NCBI RefSeq assembly: GCF_026552795.1
Contig: NZ_JANFPI010000007.1
Span: 62,001-126,000, forward strand
DNA: 64,000 nucleotides
Direction: 5' to 3'
Source of the DNA: Ectorhizobium quercum
Lineage (GTDB): Bacteria > Pseudomonadota > Alphaproteobacteria > Rhizobiales > Rhizobiaceae
A program made the translations under genes and the position numbers. The notes beneath the pieces were generated by a model. The model did no database searches, was not told the origin of the DNA, and was given only the letters and a program-made list of their open reading frames with translations. This document shows positions 50,158-58,709 of this stretch, piece by piece (the stretch's first letter is position 1; each line of letters begins with the position of its first letter).

Positions 50158-51396
50158 ATGAAGAAGAATGTCCTGATTATCGGCGCCGGCGGCGTAGCTC
50201 AGGTCGTGGCGCACAAGTGCGCGCAGAACAACGACATTCTGGGCGATATCCATATCGCTTCGCGTACCAAGGCGAAAGTCGATCAGATCATCGAGAGCGT
50301 GCATGAAAAGAAGGCTCTGAAGCAGCCGGGCGTTCTCGAGGGCCATGCGCTGAACGCGCTCGATATCGAGGCCACGAAGGATCTCATCCGCAAGACGGGC
50401 GTGCAGATCGTCATCAACGTCGGCACCGCCTTCCTCAACATGTCGGTGCTGCGCGCCTGCATGGACACCGGCGTCGCCTATATCGACACCGCGATCCACG
50501 AGGAGCCCGGCAAGATCTGCGAAACCCCGCCGTGGTACGGCAATTACGAATGGAAGCGCGCCGCCGAGTGCGAGGAAAAGGGCATTACCGCCATCCTCGG
50601 CGCCGGTTTCGACCCGGGCGTCGTCAACGCCTATGCGCGTCTGGCCAAGGACGAATATCTCGACAAGGTGACGGACGTCGACATCGTCGACATCAACGCC
50701 GGCAGCCACGGCAAGTATTTCGCCACGAACTTCGACCCGGAAATCAACTTCCGCGAATTCACAGGCGTCGTCTATTCCTGGCAGAAGGGCGAATGGCAGG
50801 TGAACAGGATGTTCGAGATCGGCAAGGACTACGACCTGCCGGTCGTCGGCACCCGCCGCGCCTATCTCTGCGGTCACGACGAGGTGCATTCGCTGGCGAA
50901 GAACATGGACGGCGCCGACGTGCGCTTCTGGATGGGCTTCGGCGATCACTACATCAACGTCTTCACCGTGCTGAAGAATCTCGGCCTTCTCTCCGAACAG
51001 CCGGTGAAGACGGCCGAGGGCCTCGAGGTCGTGCCGCTCAAGGTGGTCAAGGCGGTTCTTCCCGATCCGGCCTCGCTCGCCCCGGGCTACGAAGGCAAGA
51101 CCTGCATCGGCGACTTCGTCAAGGGCATCAAGGACGGCAAGGAGCGCGAGGTCTTCATCTACAACGTCGCGGACCATAAGGAAGCCTATCTCGAAGTCGG
51201 CAGCCAGGGCATCTCCTACACCGCCGGCGTGCCACCGGTCGCCGCCGCGATCCTCATCGCTCAGGGCGACTGGGACGCGAAGAAGATGGTCAACGTCGAG
51301 GAACTGCCGCCGAAGCCGTTCATCAACGTCCTCAACCGCATCGGCCTCCAGACCTGCATCCGCGACGAGAACGGCGACCGCGAACTGAGCTTCTGA
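50158..51396 (+). CDS. Carboxynorspermidine/carboxyspermidine dehydrogenase (saccharopine dehydrogenase family)
   Basis: 412 residues. The NAD(P)-binding motif LIIGAGGVAQVVAHKC is at about 6-21. Family segments include TGVQIVINVGTAFLNM, ILGAGFDPGVVNAYA and VDINAGSHGKYFATNFDPE. The enzyme reductively couples putrescine (or diaminopropane) with aspartate semialdehyde, and NspC then decarboxylates the product. This route makes spermidine in Agrobacterium-type bacteria that lack S-adenosylmethionine decarboxylase. The start at ATG 50158 has GGAGG 12 bases upstream; the open frame before it belongs to a shadow of nspC. Confidence 0.94.
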   Translation: MKKNVLIIGAGGVAQVVAHKCAQNNDILGDIHIASRTKAKVDQIIESVHEKKALKQPGVLEGHALNALDIEATKDLIRKTGVQIVINVGTAFLNMSVLRACMDTGVAYIDTAIHEEPGKICETPPWYGNYEWKRAAECEEKGITAILGAGFDPGVVNAYARLAKDEYLDKVTDVDIVDINAGSHGKYFATNFDPEINFREFTGVVYSWQKGEWQVNRMFEIGKDYDLPVVGTRRAYLCGHDEVHSLAKNMDGADVRFWMGFGDHYINVFTVLKNLGLLSEQPVKTAEGLEVVPLKVVKAVLPDPASLAPGYEGKTCIGDFVKGIKDGKEREVFIYNVADHKEAYLEVGSQGISYTAGVPPVAAAILIAQGDWDAKKMVNVEELPPKPFINVLNRIGLQTCIRDENGDRELSF

Positions 51397-51417
51397 GCCA
51401 TCGCCCCGCAACGCGAA

Positions 51418-51450
51418 AGGCCCGCCCTGCCAGCGGGCCTTTTTTGTTTT
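51418..51450 (+). terminator. Intrinsic terminator of the nspC operon
   Basis: AGGCCCGC (51418-51425) pairs with GCGGGCCT (51433-51440), followed by a run of T (51440-51450). Confidence 0.92.
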
Positions 51451-51460
51451 CCCGAAAGGT

Positions 51461-52069
51461 CTATTCGTTCACCAGCGCCAGAATGAGCTGCTGCACATTG
51501 CCGCCCTCGCCCATTTCCACCCGGTCGAAATCCCGCTCCTTCTGCTGGCGGGCATCGGAAATGATCTTCAGCTGGGCCTGAAGCTTTTCGCGGACCTTCC
51601 GGCAACCCGGATCGTTCTCCGCCGTCAGGCCGACGGAAAACCGCTCGATTTCGCGCACCATATCGGTGATGTTGACGCCATGCACCGCCTCATGCGCCCG
51701 GATACCGGCAATGAACGTGTCCCATTTGGCCTTGAGCGCCGGAGACAGCCGGCCGGACGGCTTCGGCAGCGTGTAGATGATCGTCAGGCTGGGCCGGGCG
51801 GAGGCCAGAACGCAGGCGCTGCCGCGCTGCTGGTAATCGCGGCTCCACAACAGCTTGAAGGTCGTATGGGCGATGGTGCGGACGCCGTTTCCGATCGTCG
51901 GCCCGTTCCTGCCGATGGACTGGTAGAGTTCCATGCCCGTGCTGCCCGACACCGGATAGGTCACGAACTGCTCGGCGGCCTTCCATTGGGCATCAGCAGG
52001 CGTTGCAAGCCCGGACAGCGCCAGCAGCGGCGCGAGGAACAGGAAGGCTGGACGCAAGAAAGGCTCCAT
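51461..52069 (-). CDS. DUF922 secreted protein, putative zinc-dependent protease
   Basis: 202 residues. A signal peptide (about 1-28, FLRPAFLFLAPLLALSGLA and cleavage near ADA) leads into a periplasmic DUF922 domain. The zinc-binding HEAVHG sequence (an HExxH motif) lies in AGIRAHEAVHGVNITD. A conserved SLTIIYTLPKP precedes it. Substrates are unknown. The start MEPFLRPAF gives the signal peptide; the upstream 40 codons of the open frame run through a repeat and are rejected. It converges on the nspC operon. Confidence 0.85.
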   Translation of the reverse strand: MEPFLRPAFLFLAPLLALSGLATPADAQWKAAEQFVTYPVSGSTGMELYQSIGRNGPTIGNGVRTIAHTTFKLLWSRDYQQRGSACVLASARPSLTIIYTLPKPSGRLSPALKAKWDTFIAGIRAHEAVHGVNITDMVREIERFSVGLTAENDPGCRKVREKLQAQLKIISDARQQKERDFDRVEMGEGGNVQQLILALVNE

Positions 52070-52100
52070 CGTTTGACGAGATCGCCGGCACCCTACCCAA

Positions 52101-52128
52101 CCGCAAACGGCGGCGCAATGCGCCGCCG
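52101..52128 (-). terminator. Hairpin downstream of the alcohol dehydrogenase gene
   Basis: CGGCGGCGC (52108-52116) and its exact complement GCGCCGCCG (52120-52128) with an AAT loop. On the minus strand it is followed only by TTTG, so it is a weak terminator candidate. It lies beyond the dispersed repeat. Confidence 0.5.
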
Positions 52129-52149
52129 CCAGACTGCTGAGAATGTGCC

Positions 52150-52280
52150 TGTCGCCCCCCTCCGTCATGCTCGGGCCTGACCCGAGCATCCAGCGGCACC
52201 CCTTGCATGGACCCTCGGGTCGAGCCCGGGGTTGACGGGGGAGAGGGGTTTGCCATGATACCGAGGGCCCGGTAAGGACG
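52150..52280 (-). repeat. Dispersed two-hairpin element, copy 3 (after alcohol dehydrogenase)
   Basis: More diverged than copies 1 and 2 but with the same plan: a first hairpin ATGCTCGGG/CCCGAGCAT, a spacer, GGACCCTCGGG with a second hairpin, and a GAGGGCCCGGTAAGGACGG tail ending next to the stop codon at 52284. Confidence 0.8.
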
Positions 52281-52283
52281 GCC

Positions 52284-53342
52284 TCAGGCCTCGGGCGATT
52301 GCACGAGAATCTTGATGTGCTGCTTTTCCCGGACCAGCGCCTCGAAGCCTTCCCCGACGATGTCGTCGAGAGGAATCCGCTTCGTCACCAGCTTGTCGGC
52401 CGGGAAATAGCCCTGCATCATCAGGTCCATCACCGCCGGAAAGATATCGCGATAGGCGATGATGCCCTTCAGCGTCCGCTCCTTCAGCACCACCGTATTG
52501 GGCTGGAAGGAGGCGGGCTTTTCCCAGATGGAAACGATGATCGTCTCGCCCTCGTAATGGGTCGAATCGATGCATTGCTGGAGCACTGCCGGGACGCCCG
52601 TGACTTCGAAGGCCACGTCGACGCCGCCGCCGGACAGTTCGCGCACCTTCGCCACCGCATCCGCCTTCGACGGATCGACGACCGCATGGGCGCCGAGTTC
52701 CAGCGCCTTGGCGGCACGCTGCTCCGAAAGCTCGACGACATAGATCTTCGAGGCTCCCGCGACCCGCAGCGCCTCGACGATCAGCAGCCCGATCGGGCCG
52801 GCACCGAAGACCACCGCCGTTCCCCCGGCCTTGAGGCTCGACAGGCGCACGGAATGAAGCGCCACCGCCGCCGGTTCCACCAGCGCGCCCTGCTCGTAAG
52901 AAAGCCCTTCCGGCATCGGATGCACCCAGCGCTCACCGACCACCGTATAGGTCGAAAAACCGCCGCCGCCGCCCGAGAGGCCGTGGAAGCCGAGGCTTTC
53001 GCAGACATTGTATTTGCCGTGCAGGCAGGCGCTGCACTTCCCGCAGGCCAGAATGGGCTCGACCACCACGCGGTCGCCGGGCTTGACCTTCGTCACGCCC
53101 TCGCCGACCTCGACCACCTGGCCGGAAAACTCATGGCCCATGATGATCGGCGCGACGTCATGGCTGACGGGATGCGGTGCGGAAACCGGAACGAAGATCG
53201 GCCCGGCGACGTATTCGTGCAGGTCGCTGCCGCAAATGCCGGCCCACGCGACCTTGATCTTCACCTGACCGGCGGACGGGCCGGGTTCGGTCACTTCCTC
53301 GACGCGAATATCGTGCGCCTTGTGCCAGCGAGCGGCTTTCAT
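52284..53342 (-). CDS. Zinc alcohol dehydrogenase, 2,3-butanediol dehydrogenase-like
   Basis: Medium-chain dehydrogenase, 352 residues. The catalytic-zinc region is AGICGSDLHEY with GHEFSGQVVEVG. The structural-zinc cysteines are in CGKCSACLHGKYNVC. The NAD-binding motif is VFGAGPIGLLIVEAL, and the sequence GLSGGGGGFSTYTVV is typical of butanediol/sorbitol-type members. The substrate is probably a secondary alcohol or diol. The start is MKAARWHKAHDIRVEEV; the frame open upstream is leader. It lies 106 bases downstream of the gntR gene on the same strand and may be transcribed with it. Confidence 0.9.
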   Translation of the reverse strand: MKAARWHKAHDIRVEEVTEPGPSAGQVKIKVAWAGICGSDLHEYVAGPIFVPVSAPHPVSHDVAPIIMGHEFSGQVVEVGEGVTKVKPGDRVVVEPILACGKCSACLHGKYNVCESLGFHGLSGGGGGFSTYTVVGERWVHPMPEGLSYEQGALVEPAAVALHSVRLSSLKAGGTAVVFGAGPIGLLIVEALRVAGASKIYVVELSEQRAAKALELGAHAVVDPSKADAVAKVRELSGGGVDVAFEVTGVPAVLQQCIDSTHYEGETIIVSIWEKPASFQPNTVVLKERTLKGIIAYRDIFPAVMDLMMQGYFPADKLVTKRIPLDDIVGEGFEALVREKQHIKILVQSPEA

Positions 53343-53448
53343 GGCTTTGTCCTTTCCTGATTTCGTTTCCGGGCGGCCTGCACCGCCTGACCGCCATAAG
53401 ACACGCCCGGCGCCTGCCGGACATTGACAGAAATCAAAGACGGACGGA

Positions 53449-54120
53449 TCAGTCGGACAGCTTTTCTTCGGCAAGCACTTCGGAAATGACCATCAACGAC
53501 GCCGCGACATGGGTGCGCATGGCGTTTTCGGCAGCCGCCGCATCGCGCGCGGCGATGGCCTCGTAAATGGCCCGGTGTTCTGCGCGCGAACTTGCGATGC
53601 GCATGGAACGGTTGCTGAACTGGGCACCGCGCCAGGGCAGGGTCCTGAGATTGAGTTCGGCAAGCGTTGCCGACAGGATGGAATTATGCCCCCCGGCGCT
53701 GATCGCGGCATGGAACTGGGTGTTGATCGCCGCATAGGCGTCGGGATCGTCGGCGTGGTCCTCGCCCTCCTGGACGATCGCGGCCAGCATCTGGCGTTCG
53801 ATTTCGGTCATCCGCAGGGCGGCCTTGCCCGCCATGAGCGCTTCCAGATCGCCGACGGCCTCGAACAGGGCCTGCAAGGCCTCGACGTCCATCCTCTTGA
53901 CGATGAAGGCGCGGCGCGGGCCGCGCTCGGCCAGCCCCTCGGCGCTCAGCCGGTGAAGGGCCTCCCGCACCGGCGTGCGCGACGTGTTGAAATCCTCGGC
54001 CAGCGCCTTCTCGCTCAGCATGTCGCCCGGCCGCACCGCGCCCGTCACGATCCGTTTGACGATCACCGAATGGACCGTATCCGCAGTCCGTGTTTGTGAA
54101 TGACCACTCGCCTTCAGCAA
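53449..54120 (-). CDS. GntR-family regulator, FadR/FCD subfamily
   Basis: 223 residues. The N-terminal winged helix contains GDMLSEKALAEDFNTSRTPVREAL (about 32-55). The C-terminal FCD ligand domain carries the metal-binding aspartate and histidines in NTQFHAAISAGGHNS and SRAEHRAIYEAI. The start appears to be TTG 54118-54120, since the next ATG would delete the DNA-binding helix; no strong ribosome site is seen. It is divergent from the ABC-transporter operon across a gap with a palindromic operator candidate, and probably represses it and itself. Confidence 0.88.
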   Translation of the reverse strand: MLKASGHSQTRTADTVHSVIVKRIVTGAVRPGDMLSEKALAEDFNTSRTPVREALHRLSAEGLAERGPRRAFIVKRMDVEALQALFEAVGDLEALMAGKAALRMTEIERQMLAAIVQEGEDHADDPDAYAAINTQFHAAISAGGHNSILSATLAELNLRTLPWRGAQFSNRSMRIASSRAEHRAIYEAIAARDAAAAENAMRTHVAASLMVISEVLAEEKLSD

Positions 54121-54140
54121 AGGAACACTTTTCTCTTGTT

Positions 54141-54152
54141 TATGTATACATA
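54141..54152. promoter_or_regulatory. Palindromic operator candidate between gntR and the ABC operon
   Basis: TATGTATACATA is a perfect 12-base palindrome containing GTATAC, the style of site used by FadR/FCD-type GntR regulators. It lies 21 bases from the gntR start in an AT-rich patch, in the shared promoter region. Confidence 0.6.
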
Positions 54153-54326
54153 TATTGGCAGTATGAATTTAACAAAAAAAAGACGGCAGCGATAGGGAGA
54201 CCGTGGCGGCCTTGCCTTCGGGCGAACGAAGGGTGTCACGGCATGGTTCGGCGCGCGATCCTTCGGTCGCAAGGCGGGTTTCGAAACGTCCACGGAAGGA
54301 GAGTCAAAAAGAACCAGGGGAACGTC

Positions 54327-55934
54327 ATGAACGTCATAGATCACAAGGCCATTCTCGAAGCGCGCATGGCCGCCCGGATGCGCCGCCGCAGCTTTCTCAA
54401 GGGGGTCGGCGCCGCGGCATTCGCCGGCGCAGGCGCAGGCTTCCTTCCCGGCCTGGCCCGGGCCCAGCAGAGCGGTCATATCCGCATCGCCTCGCTTTCG
54501 CATATCGATACGCTCGATCCGCACTTTACCGGCTTCCTGAACGCCATCCAGATCATCAACAACATCCATAACGGTCTGCTCAAGGTCACGTATGACGGCG
54601 AAACGGTCCGTTTCGAGCCGGATCTCGCCGAGGAATGGATCCTCGAGGACGACAAGACCCACGTTTTCAAGCTGCGCGACGGCGTGAAATTCCACGACGG
54701 CACGGTCTGCGACGCCGAGGCCGTGAAGTTCTCCCTGCTGCGCGTGAAGGAAGGCGAGCCGACGTCGCCACATGCCTGGAAACTGGCCCTGCTCGACGAG
54801 ATCGAGATCGTCGACCCGCTGACGGTCCGCCTCAAATTCTCCAAGCCCTACGCCTTCCTGCCGGTGGCGCTGACCGGATCGACGGGCCGTGCGGGCACCA
54901 TCGTCAGCCCGGCCGCCGTCGAGAAATACGGCATGGACTACGGGCGCAACCCGGTCGGCACCGGTCCGTTCAAATTCGTCAGCTGGCGCGAAAACGATTC
55001 CGTCGAGCTCGAGGCCAATCCGGATTATTTCGAGCCGGACATGCCGAAGCTTTCGCGGGCCACCTTCATGATCATGCGCGAGGCCTCGACCGCCGTCGCG
55101 GCGCTGATGGCGGGGCAGATCGAGGGCATGTCCAACTGCCCGCTGCAACTCCTGCCGCAGGTCGAGGCGTTTCCGGGCGCCACGGTCTATGGCGGCATCG
55201 AGGGCAATTATTCCTTCGTCGGCATGAACACCCGCCAGGGTCCGTTCGAGGACGTGAACCTGCGCCGCGCCGTCGCCTATGCGCTCGACCGCGAGGCCCT
55301 CATAAAGCAGGCCTATTTCGGCCGGGCCCAGCAGGCCTACACGCCCATCTCGCCGCCGATGTCCGGCTTCTTCGATCCGAACATCGCCACGTCCGGCCGC
55401 GGCCATTACTTCGATCTGGACAAGGCGAAGGATTTCCGCTCGAAAGCGGCCAATCAGGGAGAGATCGAGGCGGTCTACATCATGTCGGAACGCACCGCCG
55501 TCTCGACCCGTATCGCCCAGACCGTCGCCCCGATGCTGGCGGAGATCGGCATCAAGGTCAAACTCGAGCTGATGGAGCCGACCGCCTGGGTGCAGCGGCG
55601 CAACGACCGCGCCTTCGACCTGTTCGACTTCGAATGGGTGGCCGATCTCGATCCGGACGAAACCCTCTATCCGGAGTTCCGCTCCGACGGTTCGTGGAAC
55701 TATCCGGGCTGGGTGAACACCGAGTTCGACCGGCTTTGCGCCGAGGCCCAGGAGATTCTCGACGTCGCGGAGCGTTCGAAGCTCTACAACGCCGCCGAGG
55801 ACCTGCTGATCGACGAGGCACCCATCGCCCTCATCGCGCATATGCCGATCTACAAGGTCTTCAGCACCAAAGTGCAGGGCTTCACCTACATTCCGGCCGA
55901 TCTCATCGATCTCCACGGTGTGAGCCTCTCCTGA
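54327..55934 (+). CDS. Peptide/nickel-type ABC transporter substrate-binding protein
   Basis: SBP_bac_5 (DppA/OppA-type) periplasmic binding protein, 535 residues. A Tat signal peptide with MRRRSFLKGVGAAAFAG (about 18-34) and a cleavage near ARA is visible. Family segments are DPHFTGFLNAIQIINNIHNGL, FKLRDGVKFHDGT, NPVGTGPFKFVSW and DVNLRRAVAYALDREAL. The ligand may be a peptide, an amide or a gamma-glutamyl compound; sequence alone does not tell. The start MNVIDHKAILEAR follows an AGGGGAA site. It heads a five-gene transporter run with overlapping ends. Confidence 0.93.
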   Translation: MNVIDHKAILEARMAARMRRRSFLKGVGAAAFAGAGAGFLPGLARAQQSGHIRIASLSHIDTLDPHFTGFLNAIQIINNIHNGLLKVTYDGETVRFEPDLAEEWILEDDKTHVFKLRDGVKFHDGTVCDAEAVKFSLLRVKEGEPTSPHAWKLALLDEIEIVDPLTVRLKFSKPYAFLPVALTGSTGRAGTIVSPAAVEKYGMDYGRNPVGTGPFKFVSWRENDSVELEANPDYFEPDMPKLSRATFMIMREASTAVAALMAGQIEGMSNCPLQLLPQVEAFPGATVYGGIEGNYSFVGMNTRQGPFEDVNLRRAVAYALDREALIKQAYFGRAQQAYTPISPPMSGFFDPNIATSGRGHYFDLDKAKDFRSKAANQGEIEAVYIMSERTAVSTRIAQTVAPMLAEIGIKVKLELMEPTAWVQRRNDRAFDLFDFEWVADLDPDETLYPEFRSDGSWNYPGWVNTEFDRLCAEAQEILDVAERSKLYNAAEDLLIDEAPIALIAHMPIYKVFSTKVQGFTYIPADLIDLHGVSLS

Positions 55935-56884
55935 TGCTGCGTCAGGTCTTTTCGAAGATCGCGCAGACCCTGGTGGTCCTGTTCATCGTTTCGGTCGCCA
56001 GCTTCAGCCTGCTGAAGCTGGCGCCGGGCGATCCGGTCCAGATTCTGCTCGGCTCGGAATATTCGCCCGAAGCCCACGCCTCGATCATGCACGAACTGGG
56101 GCTGGATCGCCCTGTGGCCCAGCAATATCTCACCTGGGCGGCAAACTTCATGACCGGCGACTGGGGCACCTCCTATATCGCGCGCGTCGACATCTTCACC
56201 TACGCTTTCGTCGAGGCGCTGCCGGTGACGCTGACGCTGGCGGCCTGCGCTCTCGCATTGGCCATCGTCATCGGCGTGCCGCTCGGCGTTCTTTCCGCCG
56301 TGCGCAAGGACACGGTGTGGGACATCGGCGTCGCCTCCTGGGCGCTGACGGTCACGGCGTTCCCGTCCTTCTTTCTCGGTATCCTGCTGATCTGGGTCTT
56401 CGCGGTGAAATTCGGCCTGTTTCCGGTCATGGGCTTCGTCGCGCCGTGGGACGATATGCTCAAGGGCATCCATCACATGATCCTGCCGGCGATGACGCTC
56501 TCCACCTACTTCGTCGGCATGATCGTGCGCCTGACCCGCGCCACGCTGATCGAGGTGATGGAACAGCCCTACATCGCCGCTGCCCGCGCCCGCGGGGAGC
56601 CGGAATGGCGGATCATCTGGGTGCATGGCGTGCGCAACATCGCCATGCCGCTGGCCACCATGCTCGGCCTCCAGCTCGGTGCGCTGCTGCAGGGCGCGGT
56701 GCTGACAGAGACCGTCTTCAACCTGCCGGGCATCGGCCAGATGATCACCTCCGCCGTCCTCGGGCGCGAATATGTCGTGGTCCAGGCCGGGGTGATGATG
56801 ACGGCGACGCTGTTCATCCTGGTCAACCTGCTCGTCGATCTCTCCTATCCCTTCCTCGATCCCCGGCTGAGGGCACGGTCATGA
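55934..56884 (+). CDS. Peptide-type ABC transporter permease (DppB-like)
   Basis: 316-residue inner-membrane permease with six spans. The first helix is followed by KLAPGDPVQILLGSEY, the DppB/OppB signature. The cytoplasmic EAA-type loop is AAARARGEPEWRIIWVHGVRN. The ATG overlaps the stop of the binding-protein gene by one base (TGATG), showing translational coupling. It ends with DLSYPFLDPRLRA, common in this family. Confidence 0.95.
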   Translation: MLRQVFSKIAQTLVVLFIVSVASFSLLKLAPGDPVQILLGSEYSPEAHASIMHELGLDRPVAQQYLTWAANFMTGDWGTSYIARVDIFTYAFVEALPVTLTLAACALALAIVIGVPLGVLSAVRKDTVWDIGVASWALTVTAFPSFFLGILLIWVFAVKFGLFPVMGFVAPWDDMLKGIHHMILPAMTLSTYFVGMIVRLTRATLIEVMEQPYIAAARARGEPEWRIIWVHGVRNIAMPLATMLGLQLGALLQGAVLTETVFNLPGIGQMITSAVLGREYVVVQAGVMMTATLFILVNLLVDLSYPFLDPRLRARS

Positions 56885-57765
56885 CATCCGCAAACGCAGC
56901 AGCCTCCGCCGCGCCGCGGAAATCCGGCTCCGGCCGCCGCTCCATATTCGTCCGCAGGCCGTTCTTCACGCTGGCGCTGGCGGTGACGCTCGTCTATGTC
57001 GTGGCCGCACTCTTCGCCCCGTGGGTCGCGCCCTTCAGCCCGGTCGACCAGAACATCGACGCGATGATGGCGCCGCCCGGCAGCTATCCGCACTGGTTCG
57101 GAACGGACAGCTTCGGTCAGGATCTCCTCAGCCGCGTCATCCACGGCGCGCGCTACGCGCTGCTCATCGGTCTGCTTTCGGTGCTTCTCGGCGCGGCGGG
57201 CGGCCTCGTGCTCGGCATGGCCGCCGGTCTTTCCACCGGCTGGCCCGAATGGATTCTCGTGCGGCTGATCGATTCGATCCTCGCCCTGCCGTCGCTCGTC
57301 ATGGCGGTCGCCTTCATCGCCATTCTCGGCCAGGGGGTCGACAAGGTGATCCTGGCGGTCGGGCTGTCCCTGATCGGCCCCTTCGCCCGCACCGTCCGCT
57401 CGGATGTCATGCAGGTGAAGGTGCAGCTCTTCGTGGAAGCGGCTGGCCTCATGAGCATTCCCCGGCTTCAGATCGTCTGGCGGCATATCCTGCCCAACGT
57501 CGTCTTTCCGCTGGCGGTGCAGGTGACGATCCGCATCTCCGAAGCGATCCTCGTTTCGGCCTCGCTGTCCTTCATCGGCATCGGCGTGACCCCGCCGACC
57601 CCGGACTGGGGCCTGATGATTGCCGAAGGGCGCGGCTTCGTCAGCTTCGCCGCCTGGATGTCCGGCGTGCCCGGCATGGCGCTGGCCGTGCTGCTGATTG
57701 CGCTTTCCGTGGTGGGCGACGGCGTGCGCGAGGAATTCGATCCCAAGCTGAGGAACGGCGCATGA
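56881..57765 (+). CDS. Peptide-type ABC transporter permease (DppC-like)
   Basis: 294-residue permease of the OppC/DppC type, overlapping the upstream permease by four bases (ATGA). After an N-terminal extension rich in alanine, serine and arginine comes the first span. Next are HWFGTDSFGQDLLSRVIHGARYAL, the diagnostic OppC segment, and the EAA-like loop EAAGLMSIPRLQIVWRHILPN. The end PDWGLMIAEG ... VVGDGVREEFDPKL is typical. Confidence 0.95.
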   Translation: MTSANAAASAAPRKSGSGRRSIFVRRPFFTLALAVTLVYVVAALFAPWVAPFSPVDQNIDAMMAPPGSYPHWFGTDSFGQDLLSRVIHGARYALLIGLLSVLLGAAGGLVLGMAAGLSTGWPEWILVRLIDSILALPSLVMAVAFIAILGQGVDKVILAVGLSLIGPFARTVRSDVMQVKVQLFVEAAGLMSIPRLQIVWRHILPNVVFPLAVQVTIRISEAILVSASLSFIGIGVTPPTPDWGLMIAEGRGFVSFAAWMSGVPGMALAVLLIALSVVGDGVREEFDPKLRNGA

Positions 57766-58709
57766 CCGACTGTTTGCTCGAAGTGGACGGGCTGACCCTG
57801 CACCGTGGCGACAAGAAGATCCTCGACAATGTCGGCCTCAGGCTCCGGCGCGGCGAGACGCTGGCGCTGGTGGGCGAAAGCGGCGCCGGCAAATCGACGA
57901 TCGCGATGGCCCTGATGGGGCTGCTGGACCGCCGCACGATCGGCATCGAAGGCAGCGCCCGGTTCGACGGCGCGGCCGACCTGTTCGACCTGCCGGAAAG
58001 GGAATGGACACGGCTGCGCGGTTCGCGCCTGTCGATGGTGTTTCAGGACGCCGGAACGGCCCTCAACCCCTGCTACACGGTCGGCAGCCAGTTGATCTCG
58101 GTGCTGCGCCGCAAGCTGGGCCTCGACGCGAAGGCCGCGCGGGAACGGGCGGTCGAACTCCTGAAGGGTGTCGGCATCAACGATGCGTCCGCGCGGCTTT
58201 CGGCCTTTCCGCACCAGCTTTCCGGCGGCATGCAGCAGCGGGTCATGGTGGCCATCGCGCTGGCCTGCAACCCCGACCTCCTGTTCGCCGACGAACCCAC
58301 CTCCGCGCTCGATGTGACCATTCAGGCGCAGATCGTCCGCCTCATCCTCGACCAGACGCGGGCACGCGGTGCGAGCTGCATCTTCGTGCTGCACGATCTG
58401 GCGCTGGCCAGCCAGGCCTGCGACCGCATCGTCGTCCTCTATGCCGGGCAGGTCATGGAGGCGGGCGAATGCGCCGACGTGCTGCGCGCGCCTCGCCACC
58501 CCTATACCCGCCTGCTGAAATCCTGCGTTCTGGAAATCGGCGCCGAGGACCTGACCCCGCCGGAAGGCAATGTGCCCGGCTACGACGCCATGCCGGCGGG
58601 CTGTCGCTTCGCCACGCGCTGTCCCCGGGCGCTGCCCCGCTGCGCCGGGGAGCGGCCCGCACTCGTTGAAAAGGAGGGGCGGGCGCTGGCCTGCTGGAAC
58701 CCGGAATGA
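57762..58709 (+). CDS. Peptide-type ABC transporter ATP-binding protein (DppD-like)
   Basis: 315-residue ATPase. Walker A is GESGAGKST (about 38-46), the signature is LSGGMQQRVMVAIALA, and Walker B is LLFADEPTSALD. The C-terminal oligopeptide-transporter extension begins HPYTRLLKSC and contains the cysteine pattern CRFATRCPRALPRC, the usual iron-sulfur-like site of this subfamily. The ATG overlaps the upstream permease stop (ATGA). Confidence 0.95.
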   Translation: MTDCLLEVDGLTLHRGDKKILDNVGLRLRRGETLALVGESGAGKSTIAMALMGLLDRRTIGIEGSARFDGAADLFDLPEREWTRLRGSRLSMVFQDAGTALNPCYTVGSQLISVLRRKLGLDAKAARERAVELLKGVGINDASARLSAFPHQLSGGMQQRVMVAIALACNPDLLFADEPTSALDVTIQAQIVRLILDQTRARGASCIFVLHDLALASQACDRIVVLYAGQVMEAGECADVLRAPRHPYTRLLKSCVLEIGAEDLTPPEGNVPGYDAMPAGCRFATRCPRALPRCAGERPALVEKEGRALACWNPE

